Position numbers and translations under genes: made by a program. Below are positions 17,638 through 24,292 of a stretch of 64,000 bases of DNA, piece after piece. The stretch is from Pseudomonas entomophila. Lineage in GTDB: Bacteria; Pseudomonadota; Gammaproteobacteria; Pseudomonadales; Pseudomonadaceae. The stretch is taken from assembly GCF_023277925.1 (NCBI RefSeq), contig NZ_CP063832.1, positions 2,930,001 through 2,994,000 of the forward strand, read 5' to 3'. The notes beneath the pieces were generated by a model, which was not told where the DNA came from, ran no database searches, and saw only the letters and a list, made by a program, of their open reading frames with translations. Each line of letters starts with the position of its first letter. Positions within the stretch are counted from its first letter, which is position 1.

Positions 17638-18390
17638 TCAGTTCCGGGCGATCAGCGAGACCGCCGGGAAGCCGCCATGAGGCAGCTCCGCCGCCTCGCC
17701 GAAACGCAGCTTGCAGGAAGCCAGCCCGCCTTTGCAGCGATCCTTCGCCGGGTCGTCCACCGGACGGTCCTCATCGTCGAACAACCGGTTGCCGGTGTAG
17801 CCGCAATTGGGGCCACGATAGCCGTTGGTCATCGCCCAATGGCAGTAGCTGGTCATCTGCCGGCCCGGCAAGCCATGGTTGTCAATCTCGCCGGGGGACG
17901 ACAGCTCCCATTGCACTTGCTCGTCGTCCTCCTGGGTCTTCTGGTCGAGGAACCACACTTCCAGTGCTTCCTGGGTCGGATCCGCCTGGGTATTGCCTGC
18001 CGCGAAGTTGCGCGCGTCCAGGTACTGGCCCAACGTCTGGCGCACAGTCAGCTTGAACTTGAGCAGGTCCTCGAACGCCAGGCATAGGGCGGTGACACGA
18101 CCGTCGACATTACCTGCGCTGAACTTGGGTCGCGTCGCCCGGCCGTTGCTGTTGGCGCCGATGCCATCGATCTGTACCGGCCAGGCCGCATACTCCAGGC
18201 CCTGCCACCAAATCGAACGAGCAGGCAGCGTTGCCGCCTCGTCGCCAGCCGCAACCAGGTCGCCAGGCTCATGGGCGATGGCGTGACCGTGAAAGCGCAA
18301 GGTATCGGCCCCATACTCGCTGCCGTCGATCTCGAACAGGACGATTTCCGCGCCCGGCTCCAGGGTCTGGATATCACTGATCAATGCCAT
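17638..18390 (-). CDS. Minor tail protein L (lambda L-like, Fe-S)
   Basis: This 250-residue protein is a lambda L family tail-tip protein. Its C-terminal region keeps four cysteines (183, 196, 219 and 226) in the spacing where this family coordinates a [4Fe-4S] cluster; a fifth Cys lies at 103. The N-terminus has IQTLEPGAEIVLFEIDG, typical of the family. It lies between M and K, as in lambda. Confidence 0.92.
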   Translation of the reverse strand: MALISDIQTLEPGAEIVLFEIDGSEYGADTLRFHGHAIAHEPGDLVAAGDEAATLPARSIWWQGLEYAAWPVQIDGIGANSNGRATRPKFSAGNVDGRVTALCLAFEDLLKFKLTVRQTLGQYLDARNFAAGNTQADPTQEALEVWFLDQKTQEDDEQVQWELSSPGEIDNHGLPGRQMTSYCHWAMTNGYRGPNCGYTGNRLFDDEDRPVDDPAKDRCKGGLASCKLRFGEAAELPHGGFPAVSLIARN

Positions 18391-18408
18391 GGCTGAAGGC
18401 CTCCTGGA

Positions 18409-18741
18409 TCATGGGTGGAACGCCTGCTCGAAGGTGGCGCTGAGGCTGTACAGCCCACCGCCCTTGGCGGTCGGCTGGTAGCCCTTGCAACGGAACAACC
18501 CCGGCTCGCCCAACGGCGCGGTCCAGCGGAACGCCCGGCTGCCCGAGTGGCGGTCGAGGAAGGTGGCGATGGCGCGAATCTTCGCCTCATCACCGAGGAA
18601 CACCAGCGGCCAGGACTGGCTGCGGTTGTTGATGCCATCGCCTACAGCCTGCTGATAGCCATCGCCGAACTGCACGGTGCGCACTCGATATTCAACAGTG
18701 CCGGTCGGTTCGGTCCTGGGCGTCCAAGTAAAGGTTTCCAT
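18409..18741 (-). CDS. Minor tail protein M (lambda M-like)
   Basis: This 110-residue protein opens METFTWTPRTEPTG and contains VQFGDGYQQAVGDGINN, the hallmark of phage minor tail M proteins. It also has a CKGYQPTAKGGGLYSLSATFEQ close. It joins the tape measure end to the tail-tip complex. The gene order tape measure-M-L-K-I matches lambda. Confidence 0.93.
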   Translation of the reverse strand: METFTWTPRTEPTGTVEYRVRTVQFGDGYQQAVGDGINNRSQSWPLVFLGDEAKIRAIATFLDRHSGSRAFRWTAPLGEPGLFRCKGYQPTAKGGGLYSLSATFEQAFHP

Positions 18742-18756
18742 GAAAGTTCTCCTCGA

Positions 18757-20028
18757 TCAGCGGCCGTGGATCGCAGCCCAGATCTGCCCGCCCGGCATCA
18801 GCTCGCGGGAAATCTGTTCGCTGGCGCCCTGCCGTGCGGCCCCAGCGTAGGCATTGGCCAGGCGCTGGGCATTGGTATCGCCACCGGCGGCATTACCGCC
18901 TGCGGCAGGCACGTTGATGGTCTGTTGAATTACCACTTCGCTGCTGTGGCTTCCCACGGACCCCACACCCTGTGCACGCACCCCCAGCGCCCCATCGGCG
19001 CCACGGGTCAGCGGCATGATGGCTTCCGGGCCGGCTTCGCCGAACAGCGCCATGGGCGCCAGCATTGGGCCGGTTGCAATGCCGTTGGTGAATGCACCGC
19101 CCTTGGCATGGGGAATGATGGGCGGGGAATAGGTCATTCCCTCGGTATTGAGCTGCGGCACGAAGGTGAAGCTGCTGTCGCCCAGGGAACCACTGGTCGG
19201 CATGGGCGCGGCGCCCTTGCCCAGCCAGCTCCCGACGAAACTCATACCCATGCCCAGGAGGCTGCTCAAGGCCCTGGATGCGGCAGTCTTGGCCGCCAGC
19301 GTGGCCATGTCGGCGAGCACCGACTTGGCGAAGTCGGAGAAGGAAAACTTGCCGGTGGTGGCGAATGTCTGCACGGCGCCGCTCATCCGCTCGAACATGC
19401 CGGTGAACATTGCCTGCGACTGCGCGGCGACGTTGCCGGACGTGTCCAGGTACTCGTCCCAGGCGGCCGAGGCACCGACCATCCAGTCGCCACGCGCCTG
19501 GTTCATCTTTTCGTAATCGTTCAGCACCTGGTTGGTCATGTCCGCATGACGGTTGCGGATGTCCTCCAGTTGCTGTTGGTAGCCTTCGTCGCTTGCGTCG
19601 ACACCAGCCAGCTTGCTGGCTTGTTCGAACTGCGTCCGCTCCTTGTAGTAGCCCTCGTCAACCTGACTGAGCTGGCCTGCCAGTGCACCCTTGCGCGAAC
19701 CCATGCCCAGCTTCGCCACCGCGAGTTCGGTGGCATTGTTCTGCGCACGCAGCGCATCACTGTAGGGCCGAACGGGATCGGATTGCTGGGCTTGCGACCA
19801 GTCCGGCGGTTGGTACGCCGACCGGAAGCGGTCCAATGCCTTTTTCGAGAGGTTCAGGCTCGAATCGGCGACGGCACCCGTGCTCTTGAGGTACTGCTTG
19901 TTGAAAGCCTCGACGTTCTTCTGCATCTCGCGCAGGGTGCGGTCACTGAGGGCCGACGCCCTGGCCAGTGCCCGTTCGAGGCTGGAGAGATCGATCGACG
20001 GGCTGAAACTGGCAAGGTTGGTTGCCAT
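18757..20028 (-). CDS. Short tail tape measure protein (lambda H-like)
   Basis: This 423-residue protein has a helical, charged N-terminal half with ALARASALSDRTLREMQKN, and a lambda tape-measure C-terminal domain including FSFSDFAKSVLADMATLAAK and a GGAFTNGIATGP / FGEAGPEAIMPL pair. Tape measure length sets tail length. At about half the lambda H length (853) it predicts a short tail. It is followed by M and preceded by the G/T chaperones. Confidence 0.93.
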   Translation of the reverse strand: MATNLASFSPSIDLSSLERALARASALSDRTLREMQKNVEAFNKQYLKSTGAVADSSLNLSKKALDRFRSAYQPPDWSQAQQSDPVRPYSDALRAQNNATELAVAKLGMGSRKGALAGQLSQVDEGYYKERTQFEQASKLAGVDASDEGYQQQLEDIRNRHADMTNQVLNDYEKMNQARGDWMVGASAAWDEYLDTSGNVAAQSQAMFTGMFERMSGAVQTFATTGKFSFSDFAKSVLADMATLAAKTAASRALSSLLGMGMSFVGSWLGKGAAPMPTSGSLGDSSFTFVPQLNTEGMTYSPPIIPHAKGGAFTNGIATGPMLAPMALFGEAGPEAIMPLTRGADGALGVRAQGVGSVGSHSSEVVIQQTINVPAAGGNAAGGDTNAQRLANAYAGAARQGASEQISRELMPGGQIWAAIHGR

Positions 20029-20049
20029 GGGCCTACTCCCTGATCATTG

Positions 20050-20071
20050 AGAAACCCGCCAAGGCGGGTCT
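20050..20071 (-). terminator. Weak hairpin between G/T and tape measure
   Basis: GAGACCCGCC pairs with GGCGGGTTTC on the minus strand around a two-base turn. Only three T residues follow, so it is a weak or non-functional terminator. It lies between the T stop (20095) and the tape measure start (20028). Confidence 0.4.
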
Positions 20072-20094
20072 CGTGAAGAAGGTGGTGCCGATCA

Positions 20095-20391
20095 TCAGCA
20101 CCACTGCTGCATGGCGCTCTCGAGCGACACCCCCTGGCGCCGCTCGTGAGGCATGAAATCGATCAACTCGGCGGTGCCACCGACATGATGGTTGGCCTGC
20201 AACGCCAGCATGGCGATGCTGGCCTCCAGCCGGCGACCGCCGTGCAACGAGCCATGGCGCTGGATGTACAGCGCCCAGGCCCGCACTTCCACGTAGCTCA
20301 GCCGTTCCTTGGCCTCGCTGATCGTGCGGCCACCAATGCCGTTGAGCACCAGCTCGTGCCATAACTCATCGGCGGCCGTCAGTTCTTTGCC
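20095..20391 (-). CDS. Tail assembly chaperone T region, probably read by -1 frameshift from G
   Basis: The frame continues from 20397 without a stop and reads into INGIGGRT-like lambda T sequence (LNGIGGRTISEAKERLSYV, then EVRAWALYIQRHG). No convincing ribosome site precedes its only plausible internal start, a GTG at 20349. A -1 slip near the G codons GCA-AAG (20385-20390) would make a G-T fusion of about 211 residues, the lambda arrangement. The exact slip site is inferred and is not a textbook heptamer. Confidence 0.65.
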   Translation of the reverse strand, partial: GKELTAADELWHELVLNGIGGRTISEAKERLSYVEVRAWALYIQRHGSLHGGRRLEASIAMLALQANHHVGGTAELIDFMPHERRQGVSLESAMQQWC

Positions 20392-20729
20392 GGGGTGTTA
20401 CCGGTGCCATTGACTTCGTTGATGGCATTGAGCAGCAGGAAGCCCAGCGACGGTTCGAGGTTGAAGGCGTCCTCGACGCTCAGCACCTCTTCGCCCTCAT
20501 CACCGAAGCTGATCGACGCGGCAAGGTAGTGGGCGTTGCGGCTGTGGGACGAGGCCTGTTCGGCGAACAGACGCTCGATCACGCCGAACGAATGACGGCG
20601 CACATGCACCACCAGCGTCTGCGCGACCATCTCGCCGTTGAGCGGGTCAGGACAGTTCCAGACGATTTCCTTGCGCACCTTCTGGCTGTCGACGATGCCG
20701 CCCAGGGCTTTGAGTTGATGGATGTTCAT
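20379..20729 (-). CDS. Tail assembly chaperone G (lambda G-like)
   Basis: This 116-residue protein opens MNIHQLKALGGIVDSQKVRKE and has VHVRRHSFGVIERLF and SLGFLLLNAINEVNG segments, typical of F-pyocin and phage tail assembly chaperones placed between tube and tape measure. It coats the tape measure during assembly. The T reading frame begins at its 3' end in the -1 register. RBS AGGAGG-like sequence precedes the start. Confidence 0.87.
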   Translation of the reverse strand: MNIHQLKALGGIVDSQKVRKEIVWNCPDPLNGEMVAQTLVVHVRRHSFGVIERLFAEQASSHSRNAHYLAASISFGDEGEEVLSVEDAFNLEPSLGFLLLNAINEVNGTGNTPAKN

Positions 20730-20743
20730 TCAGGTCCTCCGGC

Positions 20744-21235
20744 TCAGGCCTTTTTCGCCCAGGTGGAGCCGCCGGTGCGCTGGATGCTCACCGACGTGGT
20801 GACCACTGCGTTGAGCGCGAAGTTGAACGGGAAGTCGGCCACATAGCCTTCAAAGACGAACCAGGTGCGAGTGGCCGGCAGTTCGAAGTTGTCGCCCTTG
20901 CTGTTGACGGTCGGTGCGACATCCTTGCCGTCGGACCAGCCCACTACCCACTTGATGGTGGTGTTGCCGGTGGCTTCGGACAGTTGGTGCAGGCGGATGT
21001 GGCTGGCGTTGGTCGGGTCGGCGTTAAGGCCCAGGGTCGCGGTGCCGGGGGTGCGCAGGCCTTTCTTGTAGGTGCGCTCGGCAGCGTCCAGGGTGGTGTC
21101 CTCGATCTGCTCGGCCGGGGCGCCGCCCGGTTCGAACGAAGTCACGTGCTCGACTTCCAGCACACTGAGCGGGCCGGTGCCGGAGGCCGGTGGGACCAGT
21201 GCATAGATCTGGGTGCCTTGGGTAAGAATCGACAT
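20744..21235 (-). CDS. F-type tailocin major tail tube protein (lambda V-like)
   Basis: This 163-residue protein begins [16 protein letters not shown] and contains [20 protein letters not shown] and [16 protein letters not shown], diagnostic of phage tail tube proteins of the lambda V class and of the F-pyocin tube. It forms the flexible tail. It is the first recognisable tail gene of the flexible module; no Z, U or head gene lies upstream. AAGGAGA lies nine bases before the ATG. Confidence 0.93.
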   Translation of the reverse strand: MSILTQGTQIYALVPPASGTGPLSVLEVEHVTSFEPGGAPAEQIEDTTLDAAERTYKKGLRTPGTATLGLNADPTNASHIRLHQLSEATGNTTIKWVVGWSDGKDVAPTVNSKGDNFELPATRTWFVFEGYVADFPFNFALNAVVTTSVSIQRTGGSTWAKKA

Positions 21236-21324
21236 AAGGTGTTCTCCTTGAACAGGGTGAGAGCCGTCACGAGATATCCCGGACGGTCTAGGGGTACTGC
21301 ATCGTTTGCATATCAGAAGGGTGT

Positions 21325-21507
21325 TCAGGCGGGCCTGGAACCATCCAGGTAAGGCGGCAAGTCCGGGTTCGGCTCACGGCTCTTCAAATAGGCCACCAGC
21401 TGCTCGTTGCTCAGCGCCAGCCGTTCGATCGACTGCCCCAGGGCAGTCTGCACCGAGGCCTGGTTACGTAGGGCGGCGAGCAACTCGTTCAGTTGTGCTT
21501 CGTTCAT
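21325..21507 (-). CDS. Small hypothetical protein between holin and tail tube
   Basis: This 60-residue protein starts [20 protein letters not shown] and ends [10 protein letters not shown]. The first 45 residues look amphipathic and helical (heptad-like leucine spacing), possibly forming a coiled coil. It has AGGAGC seven bases before the ATG, supporting translation. It is not a recognisable holin, Rz, antiholin or tail terminator. No function is assigned. Confidence 0.6.
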   Translation of the reverse strand: MNEAQLNELLAALRNQASVQTALGQSIERLALSNEQLVAYLKSREPNPDLPPYLDGSRPA

Positions 21508-21521
21508 GGATTGCTCCTCGC

Positions 21522-21875
21522 TCAGCGGCCGTTGTCGTCGGCGTCCATGCCGGCAACCGGTTGTTCGATACCGAGGCGGCGCGCCGCCCAGCGCTCATAA
21601 AGACCGATGGCGACATCGGCGCCGGCCATGGCGGTGAGGCAGCCGAAGGCGCTGGCGCTCCAGATCGACATGCCGCTTGCATACAGCAGCATCACCGTCG
21701 ACACGCCACAGACCATGCACGCACCAGAGCGCAATACCAGCCGGCGCACCAGCGCCCAGCCCCGCGCGCCGGCCTTGTCGGCCCGCCACATCTCGCCGGA
21801 AAGACCGCCCAGCAGCGCCAGGACGATCACCAGCCAGAGCGGCATGTCGAGCAATGCCTGTTGTTCACTTGTCAA
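21522..21875 (-). CDS. Holin
   Basis: This 117-residue protein has three predicted membrane segments: LWLVIVLALLGGLSG, CMVCGVSTVMLLYASG, and AFGCLTAMAGADVAIG, with charged loops and a hydrophilic tail. This fits tailocin and phage holins, which permeabilise the inner membrane so that particles can be released. The best start is TTG at 21875, because AAGGAGA lies seven bases upstream. The cognate endolysin is not in the window and should lie to the left. The single holin precedes the flexible module and may serve both particles. Confidence 0.82.
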   Translation of the reverse strand: MTSEQQALLDMPLWLVIVLALLGGLSGEMWRADKAGARGWALVRRLVLRSGACMVCGVSTVMLLYASGMSIWSASAFGCLTAMAGADVAIGLYERWAARRLGIEQPVAGMDADDNGR

Positions 21876-21904
21876 AGTCCTGTCTCCTTGAAAAAAAGCC
21901 ACGC

Positions 21905-22243
21905 TCAACCCTCCATCGACTGGATGATTGGCACGACGGGAAGATCCTCGGCCAGGACATGCAGCATCAGCGTGCTGACCAGCTGGTAGGGCTGGCCGTC
22001 GCGGGTCACGGTCACCAGCAGGTCGCCGGAGACTTCATCATGTTCAACCGCCACATCGGCCTTGCTGTCCATCTGACTGAGCGAGTAGCCCCAGCCGACG
22101 CTCACGGGCGGGAAAGGAACCAGGCCTAGGCTGCCGGTCACCCGGAAGACGCCTTCACTGACCAGTGTCGAAGCCAGCCGGGCGTCAGAAGGCGTGATGT
22201 CGTGAGTGCTGCCGTCGTTGAGCAGCGTAATGATTGCGCGCAT
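21905..22243 (-). CDS. Fibre-associated protein, related to the middle of the fusion fibre
   Basis: This 112-residue protein begins MRAIITLLNDGSTHDITPSD. Its GVFRVTGSLGLVPFPP segment matches GVYRVCGSLGL inside the protein at 7352-8563, and both are followed by a long hydrophilic beta region, so they share a domain. It directly abuts the upstream fibre-like gene (stop then start). It probably completes a two-gene fibre cassette at the head of the operon. Exact role unknown. Confidence 0.58.
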   Translation of the reverse strand: MRAIITLLNDGSTHDITPSDARLASTLVSEGVFRVTGSLGLVPFPPVSVGWGYSLSQMDSKADVAVEHDEVSGDLLVTVTRDGQPYQLVSTLMLHVLAEDLPVVPIIQSMEG

Positions 22244-22897
22244 TCAGGCCACCTTGATCGTGCCGTCGTTGCCGACCTTGCAGTTGGCTGTATTGAGGGT
22301 GGTGACGACGGTAAATGGCGCCTGCACCAGGTTGCTGGCCGGCGCGGGACCATCGAAGACCACGGTCCAGCCTGTCTCCAGGCCGTTGTCCACGGACAAG
22401 GCCCCAGTATTGATACAACTCACGGCCAAACGCGGCAGGTAGATGGCCATGGGCAAGCTGAAATACAGATTCGCCTTGCCGTTCTCGGCGAAAACAGAAA
22501 TCTTCAACCCTGCCCCCGTCGCCAGGGACCCTATGTTCTGTGACGACGTATTGACCAGGGCCACCGCGGTGTTGACCTTGCCCAGGTAGAAGTACCAGCT
22601 CAGATCGATGGTGATGGGCGAGGTGTAGCCGTTGACACAGCCATGGAGCCTTACTAGGGGAGCGACTCCATCCTCGGCGGGTATATTCGTTCGCAGCGTG
22701 AAGCCGGACGTGATGTTGTGTGTCGCCGCCACACCCACTTCACGGTAGAGCTGGCCCGCCAATGGCGAGTAGTTCGACTGCAGTGCGCGGTCCTTGATCA
22801 GTGCCAGATTGCGGTTGACCTTGTCGAAGCCGGTGCGCACCGTGTCGCCACCGACGCCTGTGGGGGCTGCCCCCATATTGATGATTTCGAAACCCAT
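22244..22897 (-). CDS. Fibre-like protein with shared adaptor N-terminus, first gene of the operon
   Basis: This 217-residue protein starts MGFEIINMGAAPTGVGGDTV, followed by R-x-GFDKVNRNLAL, the third copy of the adaptor found in the proteins at 7352-8563 and 15156-16166. The rest is beta-rich (ITIDLSWYFYLGKVN and NLYFSLPMAIYLPRLAV) and ends KVGNDGTIKVA, a common phage fibre tail. GGAGGT lies close before the ATG. It is the first structural gene after the long leader, so it should be well expressed. Confidence 0.72.
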   Translation of the reverse strand: MGFEIINMGAAPTGVGGDTVRTGFDKVNRNLALIKDRALQSNYSPLAGQLYREVGVAATHNITSGFTLRTNIPAEDGVAPLVRLHGCVNGYTSPITIDLSWYFYLGKVNTAVALVNTSSQNIGSLATGAGLKISVFAENGKANLYFSLPMAIYLPRLAVSCINTGALSVDNGLETGWTVVFDGPAPASNLVQAPFTVVTTLNTANCKVGNDGTIKVA

Positions 22898-22973
22898 TTC
22901 ACCTCCGTTACGATGAATTCCGTATGAATGAAGCCGGCGATGACGCTTGTCCCTCGCATTGCCTCGGCATTCC

Positions 22974-22998
22974 AAAAAGCCCGCCCTGCAGGCTTTTC
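22974..22998 (-). terminator. Leader terminator-like hairpin
   Basis: On the minus strand AAAAGCC pairs with GGCTTTT around a GC-rich loop, followed by a T run. It lies in the leader between the promoter near 23210 and the first gene at 22897. It could act as a termination point unless transcription is antiterminated. The 471-base gap 22898-23368 holds this hairpin, the promoter and no convincing gene. Confidence 0.6.
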
Positions 22999-23207
22999 AG
23001 TAATGCGTTGTCGAACCGCCGGCCACGTCTGGTGACGCCGTGCGATTCCGCTTCAAATTGGTGACTCCGACCGCGGCCGCCTGCCCGCCGGATAACTGAT
23101 CGTGGTGCTTTACGCTGCACACCCGGGCCAGTTGCCAACCCTCTGAACAGTCGAGGCCTGTTCATCGCTGCCTGTGTAACAACCGGTTGCTGACCGGCTT
23201 GAGACAC

Positions 23208-23240
23208 AGGTTATGCATTCATGCATATGCAGTCAATGCA
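23208..23240 (-). promoter_or_regulatory. Tailocin operon promoter with TGCAT palindromic operators
   Basis: On the minus strand a TTGACT -35 (23231-23236) and TAACCT -10 (23208-23213) are spaced by 17 bases. The spacer holds overlapping palindromes: TGCATATGCA (23222-23231), TGCAT-TC-ATGCA (23214-23225) and TGCA-GTCAA-TGCA (23228-23240). A repressor bound here would block polymerase. The same half-sites recur at the repressor gene, which suggests shared control. The promoter call is by inspection. Confidence 0.6.
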
Positions 23241-23324
23241 TTTTGTAAAATATTTATGCGCCTGGATTTGCTGAAATGCATGGAGGCTCTGTCCCGTCTA
23301 ACGTGTAGGGCTTTTCTGCAGGCG

Positions 23325-23350
23325 AAAAAAAACCCGCCGTGGCGGGTTTT
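23325..23350 (-). terminator. Repressor gene terminator
   Basis: On the minus strand AACCCGCC and GGCGGGTT form a perfect stem with a two-base turn, followed by a run of eight T residues. It lies 18 bases past the repressor stop and separates the repressor transcript from the tailocin promoter. Confidence 0.88.
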
Positions 23351-23368
23351 CGTTGGCTGGGGGTGGAG

Positions 23369-24106
23369 TCAGCGGGCGTACATGCCCCACCAGAAGACAT
23401 GGCCCAGCAGGCTGATCTGCTCTTCCTGCATCTGCTGGAAGCTGTAGTCTTCGTCGGGATGCTCGTCGCGGTTGAAGCTGCGCAGGCGAATGCCAGTAGG
23501 CAGGCGATAGACCTGTTTCACCCGTAGCTGGCCATTGTGATTGATGGCATAGAGGTCGCCATCGATGATGTCACCAATGGCGCACTTGCCGGTATTGACC
23601 CCGACCGTGGCGCCATCGCGCAGCACGGGCAACATGCTGTTGCCACGCACCGTCACGCACTTGGCATGGTCGAACTGAACGCCGTTGTGCCGCAAGCTGC
23701 GCTTACCGAAGCGCAAACGGGCGTTCTCGCTCTCCTCGATGACGAATCTTCCTGATCCTGCTGCCAATTCGACCTCACGAAGAAAAGGAACGGACACCTC
23801 GTCGTCCTCGACGGGTGTTTCATCGTCCCACAGGCTGATATCGCTTAGAGCCGCGTGTGCAGGCGTGAGCGGTGCCACTTCACGCGGCTCGCCCAGCTCG
23901 GCGCGGCCACGCAACTGGTCGGTGCTCACGCCGAAATACTCGGCGATTTTCGACACGTGCTTGTCCGACGGGTCGACAATTTTCTCGCTGAGAATCCGCG
24001 ACAGGGTGGATTGAGGGACGCCCGTGCGCCGGTGCAGCTCTGTCGGGGACAGGCCGTGGCGGTCGAGCAATGCTCTGAGTACGGAGGCTACGTTGCGTTT
24101 TTGCAT
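23369..24106 (-). CDS. Tailocin repressor, LexA/CI-type self-cleaving (PrtR-like)
   Basis: This 245-residue protein (from ATG 24106) has a helix-turn-helix at about residues 19-42 (LSPTELHRRTGVPQSTLSRI) and a C-terminal S24 peptidase domain with Ser157 in GNSM and Lys197 in RVK. Ala116-Gly117 in ELAAGSG is the likely self-cleavage site. RecA-triggered cleavage would derepress the tailocin, as with pyocin PrtR and lambda CI. No Shine-Dalgarno precedes the start, and the promoter places transcription at the ATG, so the mRNA may be leaderless. A start nine bases earlier (24115) is possible. No PrtN-type activator gene is visible. Confidence 0.88.
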   Translation of the reverse strand: MQKRNVASVLRALLDRHGLSPTELHRRTGVPQSTLSRILSEKIVDPSDKHVSKIAEYFGVSTDQLRGRAELGEPREVAPLTPAHAALSDISLWDDETPVEDDEVSVPFLREVELAAGSGRFVIEESENARLRFGKRSLRHNGVQFDHAKCVTVRGNSMLPVLRDGATVGVNTGKCAIGDIIDGDLYAINHNGQLRVKQVYRLPTGIRLRSFNRDEHPDEDYSFQQMQEEQISLLGHVFWWGMYAR

Positions 24107-24142
24107 AGCGTGCATAATGCAGCCGTGACGCATGAAATGCAA
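24107..24142 (-). promoter_or_regulatory. Repressor promoter and operator
   Basis: On the minus strand TTGCAT (24137-24142) and CATTAT (24114-24119) are separated by 17 bases, placing the start of transcription at about the repressor ATG. The palindrome TGCAT-A-ATGCA (24111-24121) overlaps the -10 box and matches the half-sites at the tailocin promoter. This suggests autoregulation. Confidence 0.5.
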
Positions 24143-24292
24143 TGGCGTCTTGCAGCCGTGAACCCGTATGGACCGCTCACCTGCCAGCCTGCGCAGATTT
24201 GCCCCACCCATCCGCTCTGCGCCGGGTGCAAAAAGCCTGTACTATTAGCGGTTTCGAAATTTGCCACCAGACCACCCGCTGTAAGGCCCTGA

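Noticed and set aside
20095..20349. Independent T gene from GTG 20349
   Set aside because: No convincing ribosome site; the frame is open back to 20397, which fits a frameshift from G better. Not excluded.
22908..23207. 99-residue open frame in the tailocin leader
   Set aside because: It starts at GTG with no ribosome site, its content is arginine-rich and low-complexity like a GC-rich shadow frame, and it runs through the terminator-like hairpin.
1..24200. Complete inducible prophage
   Set aside because: No capsid, portal, terminase, integrase, replication gene or attachment-site repeat is visible; the genes are tail, lysis and control only. The left end is unseen, so the call rests on the visible part.
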